Shown: piece by piece, positions 10,605 through 19,178 of the stretch
How positions within the stretch are numbered: the first letter of the stretch is position 1
Layout: the number at the start of each line of letters is the position of its first letter
NCBI RefSeq assembly: GCF_024584705.1
Contig: NZ_CP097384.1
Coordinates: 5,456,001-5,520,000, forward strand
Direction of reading: 5' to 3'
Length of the DNA: 64,000 bases
Source of the DNA: Blastopirellula sp. J2-11
Lineage (GTDB): Bacteria > Planctomycetota > Planctomycetia > Pirellulales > Pirellulaceae
The notes under the pieces: model-generated
The model's database searches: none
The model's input: only the letters and a program-made list of their open reading frames with translations
What the model was told of the DNA's origin: nothing
Translations under genes and position numbers: made by a program

Positions 10605-11459
10605 CTACTGGGTATAGCTCCAGTGGCTACCGCCAAATCGATATTCGATCCCGGTAGTAAACGAGAAATTGTGCGTCGTCGAGACGTCACCCGATCCAAA
10701 CGCGATGTTGTCCATCAATTCGCAGCGAAAAGCGAGCCAAGGACGAAAATAATGCTTCAAACCGATCCCAATAGGTAAAGAAAAATTGGTTTGATCGCGA
10801 TTAACGCCGTTCACATCGTCATACCCATAATAGGTAGCTCCCAACCCCAACGCTGCGTAGGGGCGCCAAGTCGAGTCGCCCCAAGGATAATACAGCAGAT
10901 TGGTGTCAAACATCATCAGCTGAGCACTACCATCAAGCAGCGGATTGGACGCATAGCTGAGCTTGCCGTCACCATAGGCGAAGCGAATTTCGGTTCCCCA
11001 GTAATGATCAAAATCATAGCCCAGGCGAATCCCTTGAATCAGCGTGCTGCGGAGCAAAATCTCGTTTCGCTCTAGATCGTTGGTCTCGACCACCCCAAAC
11101 AGATAATCAAAGTGATAAGGGCGATTTCGCCAACTTGTCCCGTAAAGCGGTTGCCCCACTCCTTGATGCCGCGCGGGATCGTCAGGATTGGAGTGATAAA
11201 ATCCAAATCTCTCGTAGATTGCCTGCCGAGGTATTTCGCCGTCATGAATCCAAGCCGGCGCGGCGCCTTCGGTACCGGTGGACCTGGTCTGAAAACTCCC
11301 AAACTGGGAGAAATCGTGCCCCTGAGGGCCTAGCTTTGTCGCACTGGTGGGAACCGGCGCAGCTGCAGAAACCGCTTCCTGTGCGCATGAAATGGCCGTG
11401 ATCACGAAAAAAGTCGCAATCGCTAGCATCTGGACGGCAAATTGGGAGCTTCGGCGCAT
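10605..11459 (-). CDS. Predicted outer-membrane beta-barrel protein
   Basis: The 284-residue protein begins with a signal peptide (MRRSSQFAVQMLAIATFFVITAIS, broken here by length limits, cleaved near SCAQE). It continues with a Ser/Thr/Pro-rich stretch and then alternating hydrophobic and aromatic strands (YHFDYLFGVVE, IRLGYDFDHYWGTEIRFAYG, RPYAALGLGATYYGYDD, FSLPIGIGLKHYF) typical of small barrel proteins. The C-terminus (FTTGIEYRFGGSHWSYTQ) resembles a last barrel strand. The open frame extends 99 codons upstream, but the ATG at 11459 is used because it gives a proper signal peptide. Function unknown; structure-level similarity to OmpW/OmpA-type barrels is inferred only from the strand pattern. 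Confidence 0.75.
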   Translation of the reverse strand: MRRSSQFAVQMLAIATFFVITAISCAQEAVSAAAPVPTSATKLGPQGHDFSQFGSFQTRSTGTEGAAPAWIHDGEIPRQAIYERFGFYHSNPDDPARHQGVGQPLYGTSWRNRPYHFDYLFGVVETNDLERNEILLRSTLIQGIRLGYDFDHYWGTEIRFAYGDGKLSYASNPLLDGSAQLMMFDTNLLYYPWGDSTWRPYAALGLGATYYGYDDVNGVNRDQTNFSLPIGIGLKHYFRPWLAFRCELMDNIAFGSGDVSTTHNFSFTTGIEYRFGGSHWSYTQ

Positions 11460-11490
11460 AGACTTCGTTTCTTCACCAAAAGGGCGGCGG

Positions 11491-11519
11491 ATTGTGATAA
11501 TTTCGCCGGCGTGCGTCAA
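11491..11519 (-). promoter_or_regulatory. Possible sigma-70 promoter of the outer-membrane protein gene
   Basis: On the minus strand TTGACG (11519-11514) and CACAAT (11496-11491) are separated by 17 bases, about 30 bp before the ATG. The -10 hexamer is weak. Confidence 0.35.
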
Positions 11520-11716
11520 GATGAAGTAGGTAGCGCGGCTGTGAAAAGAGTGCCGGTTACGCCGACCATCGATGTGAAAATGCGCAAGCTGGCGGCGTGC
11601 TTGGGGAGATCCCACGGTTGTCTTACGACGCGACTTCGAGAAAATAGAAATCAGCCCCGCGACGCTCGTGTCGATCGGCGGGGAGCGACCCGTCTCTAGA
11701 GAAGGATCTTTGTGCA

Positions 11717-12349
11717 ATGAACACGCCGTTTTCGGATTTTCGCTCCCCATCGGCAATGGCTTACGCCGAGTACCAACGTCAGCGTCAAATGACGCTAGGC
11801 GACCTGTTGCTAGAAAATCGGATCGTCTTTCTGCAAGGCGAAATTCACGACGGCAACGCCAACGAACTGGTGATGAAGCTTTTGTATCTGCAAAGTGAGA
11901 ATCGCCGGAAGCCGATTAACTTTTACATCAACTCGCCCGGCGGCAGCGTCACCTCGACGATGGCCATCTACGACACGATGAAAGTGGTCTCCTGCCCGGT
12001 CTCGACCTACTGCGTAGGTTTGGCCGCATCGGGCGGAGCGGTGCTGTTGGCCGGCGGAGAAGCGGGCAAACGCTTCATTCTGCCGCACGCCAAGGTCATG
12101 ATTCACCAACCCCACGGCGGCGTCGGCGGCCAGATTTCCGATATCGAAATCCAAGCCGACGAAATTCTCAAGACCCGCGATGTGCTGAACCAAGTCTTGG
12201 CCGATCACTGCAAGCAACCGATTGAAAAAATCGCGAAAGACACCGATCGCGACTTTTACCTGGACGCCAACGCCGCGAAGGCATATGGCATCGTCGACGA
12301 AATTTTGACCAAGCCGCCCGGCGAATCAGGCGACGAAGACGACGCCTAA
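11717..12349 (+). CDS. clpP: ATP-dependent Clp protease proteolytic subunit, first copy
   Basis: This 210-residue subunit forms the barrel-shaped serine protease used by Clp ATPases. The catalytic Ser lies in CVGLAASGGAVLLAGG and the catalytic His in KVMIHQPHGG. The Asp lies in KDTDRDFYLDANAAKAYGIVD. Gly follows the nucleophile's neighbour where most ClpP have Met (ASGG against ASMG). It starts 54 bp before a second clpP, and AAGGA precedes the start. The two paralogues probably form mixed or alternative barrels, as known in some cyanobacteria and actinobacteria; that is inference. No clpX or clpA is in the window. Confidence 0.93.
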   Translation: MNTPFSDFRSPSAMAYAEYQRQRQMTLGDLLLENRIVFLQGEIHDGNANELVMKLLYLQSENRRKPINFYINSPGGSVTSTMAIYDTMKVVSCPVSTYCVGLAASGGAVLLAGGEAGKRFILPHAKVMIHQPHGGVGGQISDIEIQADEILKTRDVLNQVLADHCKQPIEKIAKDTDRDFYLDANAAKAYGIVDEILTKPPGESGDEDDA

Positions 12350-12403
12350 TCGCAATCGCCGCGGCTTTTATCCAGTCATATTCCCGAACGGAGTTTCCCT
12401 ACG

Positions 12404-12994
12404 ATGCCTTTGATTCCTTACGTCGTTGAAAAGAGCGGACGCGAAGAGCGCGTCTACGATATCTATAGCCGACTGCTGAAAGACCGAATCATCTTCCTGG
12501 GCACCCAGGTCAACGATGAAATGGCGAACTGTATTGTCGCGCAGATGTTGTTTCTGCAGTCCGAAGATCCGGCCGCAGACATCCATTTGTACGTCAACTC
12601 GCCAGGCGGCAGCGTCAGCGCCGGCATGGCGATTTATGACACCATGCAGTTTATTACCTGCGATGTGGCGACCTACTGCATCGGTCAGGCCGCGTCGATG
12701 GGCGCCGTGCTTTTGACCGCTGGCGCCGCCGGCAAACGCCACGCATTGCCCAATGCGCGCGTCATGATTCACCAACCGTTGGCCGGCATGCAAGGAACCG
12801 CGGAAGAAATCTTGATCCATGCGACCGAGTTCAAGCGGATCAAACATCGCCTGAATGAAATCTTGATCAAGCACACCGGTCACACGATCGACCGAATTGA
12901 GAAAGATACCGATCGCGATCGTTTCATGTCGGCGGAAGAGTCGTGTGAATATGGTCTGATCGATCATGTCATCGAAAAGATGCCGGGCAAATAA
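12404..12994 (+). CDS. clpP: ATP-dependent Clp protease proteolytic subunit, second copy
   Basis: The 196-residue subunit matches classical ClpP more closely than its upstream neighbour. The catalytic Ser is in [16 protein letters not shown], His in [13 protein letters not shown] and Asp in [21 protein letters not shown]. The N-terminus starts [29 protein letters not shown], which is typical (shown in parts: [21 protein letters not shown]). GGAG lies about 10 bases before the ATG. It probably shares a transcript with the first copy. The next gene, a BRCT-MerR-TPR protein, starts 19 bp after its stop. Confidence 0.95.
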   Translation: MPLIPYVVEKSGREERVYDIYSRLLKDRIIFLGTQVNDEMANCIVAQMLFLQSEDPAADIHLYVNSPGGSVSAGMAIYDTMQFITCDVATYCIGQAASMGAVLLTAGAAGKRHALPNARVMIHQPLAGMQGTAEEILIHATEFKRIKHRLNEILIKHTGHTIDRIEKDTDRDRFMSAEESCEYGLIDHVIEKMPGK

Positions 12995-13013
12995 GCCTGA
13001 CACGCTTTGGAAA

Positions 13014-14210
13014 ATGGCCCTGACGGCCGACTTAGTTCAAGCTATGACGCAATTGCACGACACCGCGGCGACGTTTACTGGTCGCCGCGTGGCGTTTCTT
13101 GGCAAGTTGGCCGGCATGTCTCGCAAAGACGCTTCCGCCCTGTTGGCCGCCGCCGGCGCCAAAGCGGTGGAGCGCCCGACCGTCGACATCGACTTGCTGG
13201 TGATCGGCGAAAACGACTTGCCAATCTTCGGCGAAATTGATTTCCCCTCCGCCGCGATCCAACAAGCGGCGGCGGATGGGCGGATCGAGATCATCCAAGA
13301 GACGACCCTCTGGGAGCGGCTCGGCTTGCTCGAAACGCAGCAGCGGATCCAACGTCTTTATACGCCAGCGATGTTGGCCGATCTGCTCGGCGTCTCCAAA
13401 GCGATCATTCGTCGCTGGCAACGCCGCGGCCTGATTCAGCCGGTCCGCGAAGTCCGCAAACTTCCCTATTTCGACATCCGCGAAGTCGCCACGGCGCAGC
13501 GACTCGCCCAACTGCTCGCCGCCGGTACTTCGGCCGATCATATCGAACGACAACTTGCATCGCTGCAAAACTTGTCGAGTTGCGTGGATCGTCCGCTTGA
13601 GCAACTTTCGATCATCGTCGAAGGCCGCAACGTTCTGCTTCGTCAAGGCGAAGGACTGATCGAGCCGGGGGGACAAATGCGGATCGATTTTGAGAAGCTA
13701 GAGCCTGATTGGCTTCCTGAACTGACCGAAAACGCCTCCTCGACGCCACGTCGTACGCCTGCGGCGCTGGTGGACTTGGCGGCCGAGTATGAAGACGCCG
13801 GGCGATTTGACGCGGCTGTCGAAGCGTTGGAAGCCGCGGCTACCGACATGGAAGAGTCGGCCGAACTCTACTTTCAGCTTGCCGAACTCTACTATCGCAG
13901 CGGCAAGGCCGAACGAGCGATCGAACGATACGCCGCCGCGATTGATTGCGAGCCTGAATTCGTCGAAGCCCGCAGCAATCTGGCTTGTACGCTGGTCGAA
14001 TTGGGCAAACTCGACGAAGCGGTCACCCAATTTCAGGCCGCAATTGCGATTTATCCCGATTATTTTGACGCACAATATCATCTGGCCCGCCTGCTAGACC
14101 AAATGGGACGCGGGAACGAAGCGACCGCCCATTGGGAAGCCTGCCGCTTTTTGGCGCCCGACGACGCACTGCAGGACGAGGCGGCCGAGCGACTTGCTGC
14201 GCGGCGGTAA
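13014..14210 (+). CDS. BRCT-MerR-TPR fusion protein
   Basis: This protein of about 398 residues joins three parts not usually found together. Residues about 15-95 (FTGRRVAFLGKLAGMSRKDA, then LLAAAGAKAVERPTVDIDLLVIG) resemble a BRCT domain like that of NAD-dependent DNA ligase. Residues about 115-185 hold a MerR-type winged helix (YTPAMLADLLGVSKAIIRRW then RRGLIQPVR). From about 245 to the end there are tetratricopeptide repeats (AELYFQLAELYYRSGKAERA, VEARSNLACTLVELGKLDEA, YFDAQYHLARLLDQMGRGNEA). DNA binding is likely from the helix, and protein binding from the TPRs; the BRCT part may bind partner proteins. The ATG at 13014 follows clpP by 19 bp, so it may be co-expressed with the proteases. 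Confidence 0.8.
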   Translation: MALTADLVQAMTQLHDTAATFTGRRVAFLGKLAGMSRKDASALLAAAGAKAVERPTVDIDLLVIGENDLPIFGEIDFPSAAIQQAAADGRIEIIQETTLWERLGLLETQQRIQRLYTPAMLADLLGVSKAIIRRWQRRGLIQPVREVRKLPYFDIREVATAQRLAQLLAAGTSADHIERQLASLQNLSSCVDRPLEQLSIIVEGRNVLLRQGEGLIEPGGQMRIDFEKLEPDWLPELTENASSTPRRTPAALVDLAAEYEDAGRFDAAVEALEAAATDMEESAELYFQLAELYYRSGKAERAIERYAAAIDCEPEFVEARSNLACTLVELGKLDEAVTQFQAAIAIYPDYFDAQYHLARLLDQMGRGNEATAHWEACRFLAPDDALQDEAAERLAARR

Positions 14211-14345
14211 CGCCGCAATCTTGCCCCCGAGTCATTCCCCACTTAAAGTGGTAAATGGAACAGACAACAGGCGCACGGCGACCAGGCCAGCGGTCGCACA
14301 TCCCGGGCGCTGCTATACCTTTCGCCGCTCTTAGGCATTGCCCCC

Positions 14346-15224
14346 ATGAAGCTACTCGACAAGTTGGCGGCGCTCTTCAAGTCGAACCGACTCGATATTC
14401 CGGCTCGTTTTGAGCGAATTCGCGAGTCGATTACCGGCACGATGAGCGAATTTATGGTGGTGCGCGAACACTCGACTGGTCGCGTCTACGGCCTGAAAAT
14501 TCTCGACAAAGAGAAACAGGAATTTTTTGACTCCCGTTTTTCAGGGCTCAAACGCCCCTGTGAAGGCCAAATTGCCTGCGGCATGAAACACCCCAACATC
14601 GCCGAAGCCTACGAACATGGCTTGCTGGTCAACGGCCAGCAGTATGTGCTGATGGAAATGGTGGAGGGGCGCGGACTCCAGGCGATGTGCAACGACCATG
14701 ATCCGCACCTGGAAGGGGAACAGCTAAATCTGCTGCGGCAAATGGCGGAATCTTTGGCCTACGTTCACGAACAGGGATATATCCACCGCGATATTTGTTC
14801 CCGCAATTTCATCGTTTCTCGCGACGGCAAAACGGTGAAACTGATCGATTTCGGTCTCAGCTTACCGGCCAAGCCCGAATTCATGACCGCAGGCAACCGC
14901 ACCGGCACCCCCAACTATATGTCTCCTGAGATCGTTCGCCGCCGGCCGACCGATCAGCGGTCCGACATCTTTGCTTTTGGCGTAACCGCTTACCGACTAT
15001 GCGCTTACGAGCTTCCCTGGATCGCCCAAACCGGCACCGGAAAAGACGCTCTGCAGCACGATACGATTGCGCCTCGCAATATCACCGCGTTTCGCCCTTA
15101 CATTGACCCTCGGTTAGCGAAAGCGATTCATAGCTGCATTCAGGTCAATCCGAAGGATCGTCCCCAGACGATGCGCGACTTTTTGACGCTGATCATGGGG
15201 ATCAAAGAGATCGATACGCGATAG
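14346..15224 (+). CDS. Hanks-type protein kinase with tyrosine-kinase-like catalytic loop
   Basis: The 292-residue protein is a bare kinase domain with no membrane segment or sensor domain. Lys51 in YGLKILD is the ATP lysine. The catalytic loop is YIHRDICSRNFIV (Asp149, Asn154), and DFG is at 168-170. The activation segment has GTPNYMSPEI and subdomain IX is QRSDIFAFGVTAYRL. The Gly-rich loop is degenerate (ITGTMSEF). The loop lacks the Lys that Ser/Thr kinases carry two residues after the catalytic Asp and instead satisfies the tyrosine-kinase signature pattern. Whether it phosphorylates Ser/Thr or Tyr cannot be read from sequence. Planctomycetes carry many such kinases. Confidence 0.88.
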   Translation: MKLLDKLAALFKSNRLDIPARFERIRESITGTMSEFMVVREHSTGRVYGLKILDKEKQEFFDSRFSGLKRPCEGQIACGMKHPNIAEAYEHGLLVNGQQYVLMEMVEGRGLQAMCNDHDPHLEGEQLNLLRQMAESLAYVHEQGYIHRDICSRNFIVSRDGKTVKLIDFGLSLPAKPEFMTAGNRTGTPNYMSPEIVRRRPTDQRSDIFAFGVTAYRLCAYELPWIAQTGTGKDALQHDTIAPRNITAFRPYIDPRLAKAIHSCIQVNPKDRPQTMRDFLTLIMGIKEIDTR

Positions 15225-15355
15225 GGCTCCGTAGGAACCGTAGCTATTGGCCCTTGTCGCGGCCGCAGAAATCGATAAACTGGGAAGTTTCCACGCGACC
15301 AATTGACGGCTCTAGAAGATGATTCGGGCCGTTTCCTTATACCGGAGATAGAACC

Positions 15356-15556
15356 GTGACCATCGACAAAAGCTTGAAAGTGAAGCGCGGCGGCATTTCG
15401 TCTCGCAGCGTTTTGACCCGCGTTGAACGCCTCGAACAGATGCGCAAAGCCGGCAAATTCAATCCCGAGACCGACTCGCCGATCGGCATTCCGAAGACGC
15501 GCGTCATCAAAATCTCGATGAAGAAAAAGAAGAAGGCGAAAGAGGAAGCGACCTAG
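15356..15556 (+). CDS. Small basic protein (planctomycete-verrucomicrobia-chlamydia family)
   Basis: This 66-residue, strongly basic protein starts MTIDKSLKVKRGGISSRSVL and contains RVERLEQMRKAGKF and PIGIPKTRVIK, ending in a Lys run. It fits the small basic protein family known from chlamydiae, verrucomicrobia and planctomycetes (TIGR04137, recalled from memory). Members are thought to associate with ribosomes or rRNA, but the function is not established. The GTG start has GGAGA seven bases upstream. It stands alone between the kinase and a terminator. Confidence 0.8.
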   Translation: MTIDKSLKVKRGGISSRSVLTRVERLEQMRKAGKFNPETDSPIGIPKTRVIKISMKKKKKAKEEAT

Positions 15557-15583
15557 TCGTTTCGTTCTGCAATCGCACACTCG

Positions 15584-15618
15584 AAAAAGCCTGGACCGCC
15601 GCGTTCGGGCTTTTTTTG
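15584..15618 (+). terminator. Rho-independent terminator after the small basic protein gene
   Basis: AAAAAGCCTG pairs with CGGGCTTTTT around a loop of about 12 bases, followed by a run of seven T residues. Confidence 0.75.
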
Positions 15619-15643
15619 TGCGCCCAGCGAATAGTGGTAGAAT
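15616..15643 (+). promoter_or_regulatory. Possible sigma-70 promoter of the larA-like gene
   Basis: TTGTGC (15616-15621) and TAGAAT (15638-15643) are spaced by 16 bases, 45 bp before the start codon. The -35 hexamer overlaps the T-run of the preceding terminator. Confidence 0.35.
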
Positions 15644-15688
15644 TCAAGCGTCCCTCTTTTTTGATCCCGCCCCTAAGATAGTGCCCGC

Positions 15689-16960
15689 ATGAAGGTCAAG
15701 TTGGAGTATGGTCGTAATGGCTTGGTCGCTGAGATCCCCGATAACGGCAATGTCCGCACGCTCGCTTACAAAGATGCTCCGCCGCTGGCCGACCCCAAAG
15801 CGTCGCTACTAGAAGTCTTGACACAACCTCAGGCAACCGCGCCGCTGGCCAAGCTGGCCCAAGGGAAAAAGGACGCCTGCATCGTAATCTGCGACATCAC
15901 GCGTCCCGTCCCCAACGAAATCATCCTGCGGCCGACGCTGGAGATCCTGGAAGGCGCCGGCATCCCTCGCGACAAGATTGTCATCCTCAACGCGACCGGG
16001 CTTCATCGTCCCAATCACGGCGAAGAACTGGTCGAGATGGTCGGGCAACATATCGTCGACAACTACCGGATCGAAAACCACTTCGGCGAGAACCGGGACG
16101 AACATGCCTATCTGGGCGAAAGCCCCAACGGCGTGCCGATCTGGATCGACCGGCGCTATGTCGAAGCTGACCTAAAGATCACTGTCGGCTTGATCGAGCC
16201 TCACTTCATGGCCGGCTTCTCCGGCGGGCGCAAATTGATCTGTCCCGGCATCGCGCACATCGACACGATTCGCGCCTGGCACTCCCCTCGCTTTCTGGAA
16301 CATGAAAACGCGACGATGGGTTGCCTGGTCGATAATCCGGTTCATTTCGAGAACACTTCGATCGCTCAAACCGCAGGCTGCGACTTTATCATCAACGTGG
16401 TGATCGACGCGCATCGCCGGCCATTAAAATTTGTCGCCGGCGACATGATCGCCGCGTTTGAAGAAGGGGTCGAATTTGTCCGCGATGTCGTCGTCGATAC
16501 GCTCGATCAGCCGGCAGATATCGTCGTCACCAGCAGCGCCGGCTATCCGTTGGATACGACCTTCTATCAATCGGTAAAAGCGATGGTCGCCGCCGCCAAA
16601 GTCGTGAAGAAGGGAGGCACGATCATCGTCGCCGCCAGCCTCACCGAAGGGATCGGCAGCCCGCCGTTTACTTCGCTCTTTAGCCAGTACGACAGTCTCG
16701 ATGCGTTCATGACCGCGATCCTGGATCCCGATTGCTTTGTGATGGATCAGTGGCAATTAGAAGAACTCGCCAAAGCGGCGCGTCAGGCGAAGATCGTCAT
16801 GGTTTCTGAAGGCATCCCGGCCGAGCGGCTGAGTCAACTGTTTGTGGAGCCGGCGACAAGTGTGGAAGCGGCGATGGAAAGTGCGCTGATCGAGCATGGC
16901 GAAGATGCGTCGATCGCGGTGATTCCGAAAGGGCCTTATGTGTTGGCGCAATTGGCGTGA
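15689..16960 (+). CDS. LarA family protein (nickel-pincer lactate racemase type)
   Basis: The 423-residue protein has the LarA fold. LarA interconverts D- and L-lactate with a covalently held nickel-pincer cofactor, and homologues racemise or epimerise other hydroxyacids. Conserved pieces are CDITRPVPN (substrate Arg), NATGLHRPNHGEE (cofactor-region His) and GLIEPHFMAGFSGGRKLICP, with the His and the Lys that bind the pincer. The maturation genes larB, larC and larE are not adjacent, so the cofactor must be made elsewhere. The substrate is unknown. The gene's stop lies one base from the stop of the convergent membrane-protein gene. Confidence 0.85.
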   Translation: MKVKLEYGRNGLVAEIPDNGNVRTLAYKDAPPLADPKASLLEVLTQPQATAPLAKLAQGKKDACIVICDITRPVPNEIILRPTLEILEGAGIPRDKIVILNATGLHRPNHGEELVEMVGQHIVDNYRIENHFGENRDEHAYLGESPNGVPIWIDRRYVEADLKITVGLIEPHFMAGFSGGRKLICPGIAHIDTIRAWHSPRFLEHENATMGCLVDNPVHFENTSIAQTAGCDFIINVVIDAHRRPLKFVAGDMIAAFEEGVEFVRDVVVDTLDQPADIVVTSSAGYPLDTTFYQSVKAMVAAAKVVKKGGTIIVAASLTEGIGSPPFTSLFSQYDSLDAFMTAILDPDCFVMDQWQLEELAKAARQAKIVMVSEGIPAERLSQLFVEPATSVEAAMESALIEHGEDASIAVIPKGPYVLAQLA

Positions 16961-16961
16961 C

Positions 16962-17963
16962 TTAGCCGGTCTTGGAATGGGTTTCTGCGATTCGTAGTTC
17001 TTCTGCCAACGTCGCCCATTGATCGGCTGCTCGATTAATCGGAAAGCGGTTGGCTTGTATCCAAGCCGCCAATAAAAAGCCTGCGAAAAGAACCAACGCT
17101 CCCATGATCCCCGCAGCAAGCAATGCAGACTCGCCAATCGCAACGTAGCCGGAGACATTCGATCGGAACGCTGTGATTGCGCCCAACATGAAGCCGCCCA
17201 CGATGTTTATCAGCAACATACAGAGGGGCAACCACCAATTGGCGATCGTGTTTTTCGGCCGAACTTCCCCGCCCGGCGGAAGGACCATTCTGGCGAACGC
17301 CAACAACGTCAACATTGACAGCGGAATCGCCACGGCAAGTTCCCAATGCGTAGACACTACGGCAGCGATTCCGCCGTCGAGCAGAGAGAGGGGAATCACC
17401 CAAAACCAATTTCTGTCGAACAGGCGCCGCGTCATTAAAAACTCGCCCTGCTGGGGTTCTCGATTTTGCCGATGCCAGGCATCGAGCCAGTCGAGATTCT
17501 TTTGGCAAAACTGCGGCCAATGTCGCTGGCGTTCTTCCGGAATGCTGCTTCGTAAAAAACGATAGAGACGCAAACGTTGCTCGCGGTCTGAAGTTCTACC
17601 CGGTTGAAGTTGCAGGCCATCGTCCGTCCAGAGCACGATACCATCCCAGTGCGACCAATCGATTTTCGCGACCGACGATGTAGGTAAGCGGATCTCCTTT
17701 TTTTCCCGCACGACCAAGAGCGAGTCTTGATCAAACTCGATCATCGCCCAATGTTGAATGGCGAAATGACAAATCAGACACGTGCCGAACAAGCACGCGC
17801 CGATCAAAAGGACCAGCGGTAAAAAGCGTTCCAATTCGCCATAATTGTCGGCGAGCAGCAATGCCGTGAGCGTTGCAAAGGGAACGAGGAAAAACCCCCA
17901 CCTCGAAATCGCGCGCTCGCCATAGCGCGGGTCGTAGAGTCCCTGCTTTATTGACTTGCTCAT
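16962..17963 (-). CDS. Membrane protein of unknown function
   Basis: This protein of about 333 residues has two hydrophobic pairs. The first is near residues 24-65 (FFLVPFATLTALLLADN, FLPLVLLIGACLFGTCLICH). The others are near 190-230 and 250-310 (LLAAGIMGALVLFAGFLLAAW). Between them is a soluble segment (MIEFDQDSLLVVREKKEIRL, then SVAKIDWSHWDGIVLWTDDG) that resembles the YcxB/PH-like pattern of small membrane sensors, similar in plan to the protein at 6879-8006. The ATG at 17963 was preferred over an upstream TTG. Function unknown. Confidence 0.65.
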   Translation of the reverse strand: MSKSIKQGLYDPRYGERAISRWGFFLVPFATLTALLLADNYGELERFLPLVLLIGACLFGTCLICHFAIQHWAMIEFDQDSLLVVREKKEIRLPTSSVAKIDWSHWDGIVLWTDDGLQLQPGRTSDREQRLRLYRFLRSSIPEERQRHWPQFCQKNLDWLDAWHRQNREPQQGEFLMTRRLFDRNWFWVIPLSLLDGGIAAVVSTHWELAVAIPLSMLTLLAFARMVLPPGGEVRPKNTIANWWLPLCMLLINIVGGFMLGAITAFRSNVSGYVAIGESALLAAGIMGALVLFAGFLLAAWIQANRFPINRAADQWATLAEELRIAETHSKTG

Positions 17964-18097
17964 GTCGCTCTCAAATTCTGGCAATTTCCTGTTATTCGCT
18001 CTACAGTCGCGTTTATTAGCCAGCAGCTTGCCAACGACATTTAAAGTAAACTAGTGTTCCATCACCGCATTTTCCTTCGCCGCCAATTTAGCCGCCG

Positions 18098-19096
18098 ATG
18101 ACGCCTGACGTTTCCGCCAGCCATGCAGATTGGCGACCTACCTGTTCGCTTGAACTGCTCCATGCGCGGAGTGAGCTGCTGCAACAAGTGCGTCAGTTCT
18201 TCCTAACACGCGACTTTCTGGAAGTCGAAACCCCGCTCCTCTCCCACGATAGCGTGATCGATCGTCACTTGGATCCGCTCAGCGTGACGCTGTTCCCCGA
18301 TCCCCGTCGTCCGGAGGAAGGGAAAAAACTGTGGCTGCAAACGTCGCCCGAGTTTGGGATGAAGCGGCTGTTGGCGGCCGGCGCGACTTCGATCTTTCAA
18401 ATCAGCAAAGCGTTTCGCGGCGCGGAAGTGGGTGAGCGGCACAATATCGAATTCACGATGCTCGAATGGTATCGTGTCGGCGATGACTACGCGGCCGGAC
18501 GCCAACTGCTGGCCGATTTGGCCGGCGAAATCTTGGGCGCCAACGTCGAGATGCTGACATATGCAGCAGCGTTTCAGCAGCATCTGGGGGTCGATCCGCA
18601 TCGCGCCAGCGGAAACGAACTGCTGTCGGTCGCATTGCAAAGTAAAGTTCCGACTCCGGACTCGTACGACGGATCGGATCGCGACTTGTTGTTAGAGTTG
18701 TTGTTGACCGAGCTGATCGAGCCCCACTTGGGCGCCGCGGCTCCGACGATCTTGTATGACTATCCCGCATCGCAGGCCGCTTTGGCGCAAGTCAGCCGCG
18801 GCGATCCGCCGGTCGCCGAAAGATTTGAGTTGTATGTGCACGGCATGGAACTCGCCAACGGCTATCATGAATTACTGGATGCGAAACTTTTAAGAGAGCG
18901 AAATCAGAAGAACAACCAGGCCCGCAGTGAGGATGGCAAACATCGGTTGCCAGAAGCGAGTCGCCTGTTGGACGCGATGGAATATGGCCTGCCTGCTTGT
19001 AGCGGTACGGCGCTGGGCATGGATCGCTTGTTAATGGTTAAGACCGGTGCAAGGTCGCTCGCAGACGTATTATCGTTTCCGATCGATCGCGCGTAA
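18098..19096 (+). CDS. epmA: EF-P lysine lysyltransferase EpmA (GenX)
   Basis: This 332-residue protein resembles the catalytic domain of class II lysyl-tRNA synthetase without an anticodon-binding domain, the hallmark of EpmA. EpmA attaches beta-lysine to a Lys of elongation factor P. Motif 2 is present as FQISKAFRGAEVGERHNIEF and motif 3 as GTALGMDRLLMV. VHGMELANGYHELLD is typical of the family. EF-P and EpmB are not in the window. It stands between an unrelated minus-strand gene and an unknown protein 82 bp downstream. Confidence 0.9.
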   Translation: MTPDVSASHADWRPTCSLELLHARSELLQQVRQFFLTRDFLEVETPLLSHDSVIDRHLDPLSVTLFPDPRRPEEGKKLWLQTSPEFGMKRLLAAGATSIFQISKAFRGAEVGERHNIEFTMLEWYRVGDDYAAGRQLLADLAGEILGANVEMLTYAAAFQQHLGVDPHRASGNELLSVALQSKVPTPDSYDGSDRDLLLELLLTELIEPHLGAAAPTILYDYPASQAALAQVSRGDPPVAERFELYVHGMELANGYHELLDAKLLRERNQKNNQARSEDGKHRLPEASRLLDAMEYGLPACSGTALGMDRLLMVKTGARSLADVLSFPIDRA

Positions 19097-19178
19097 ACGG
19101 CTGGCCGCGGGCAATTTGAAGTTGCGGTATTTCGACCTTGTTTTTGATCAATAAACCACGCGCCACTGGGCGGCTCCT

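Noticed and set aside
11442-11699. Small plus-strand frame upstream of clpP
   Set aside because: It overlaps the start of the divergent outer-membrane protein gene, lacks a ribosome-binding site and has no recognisable features.
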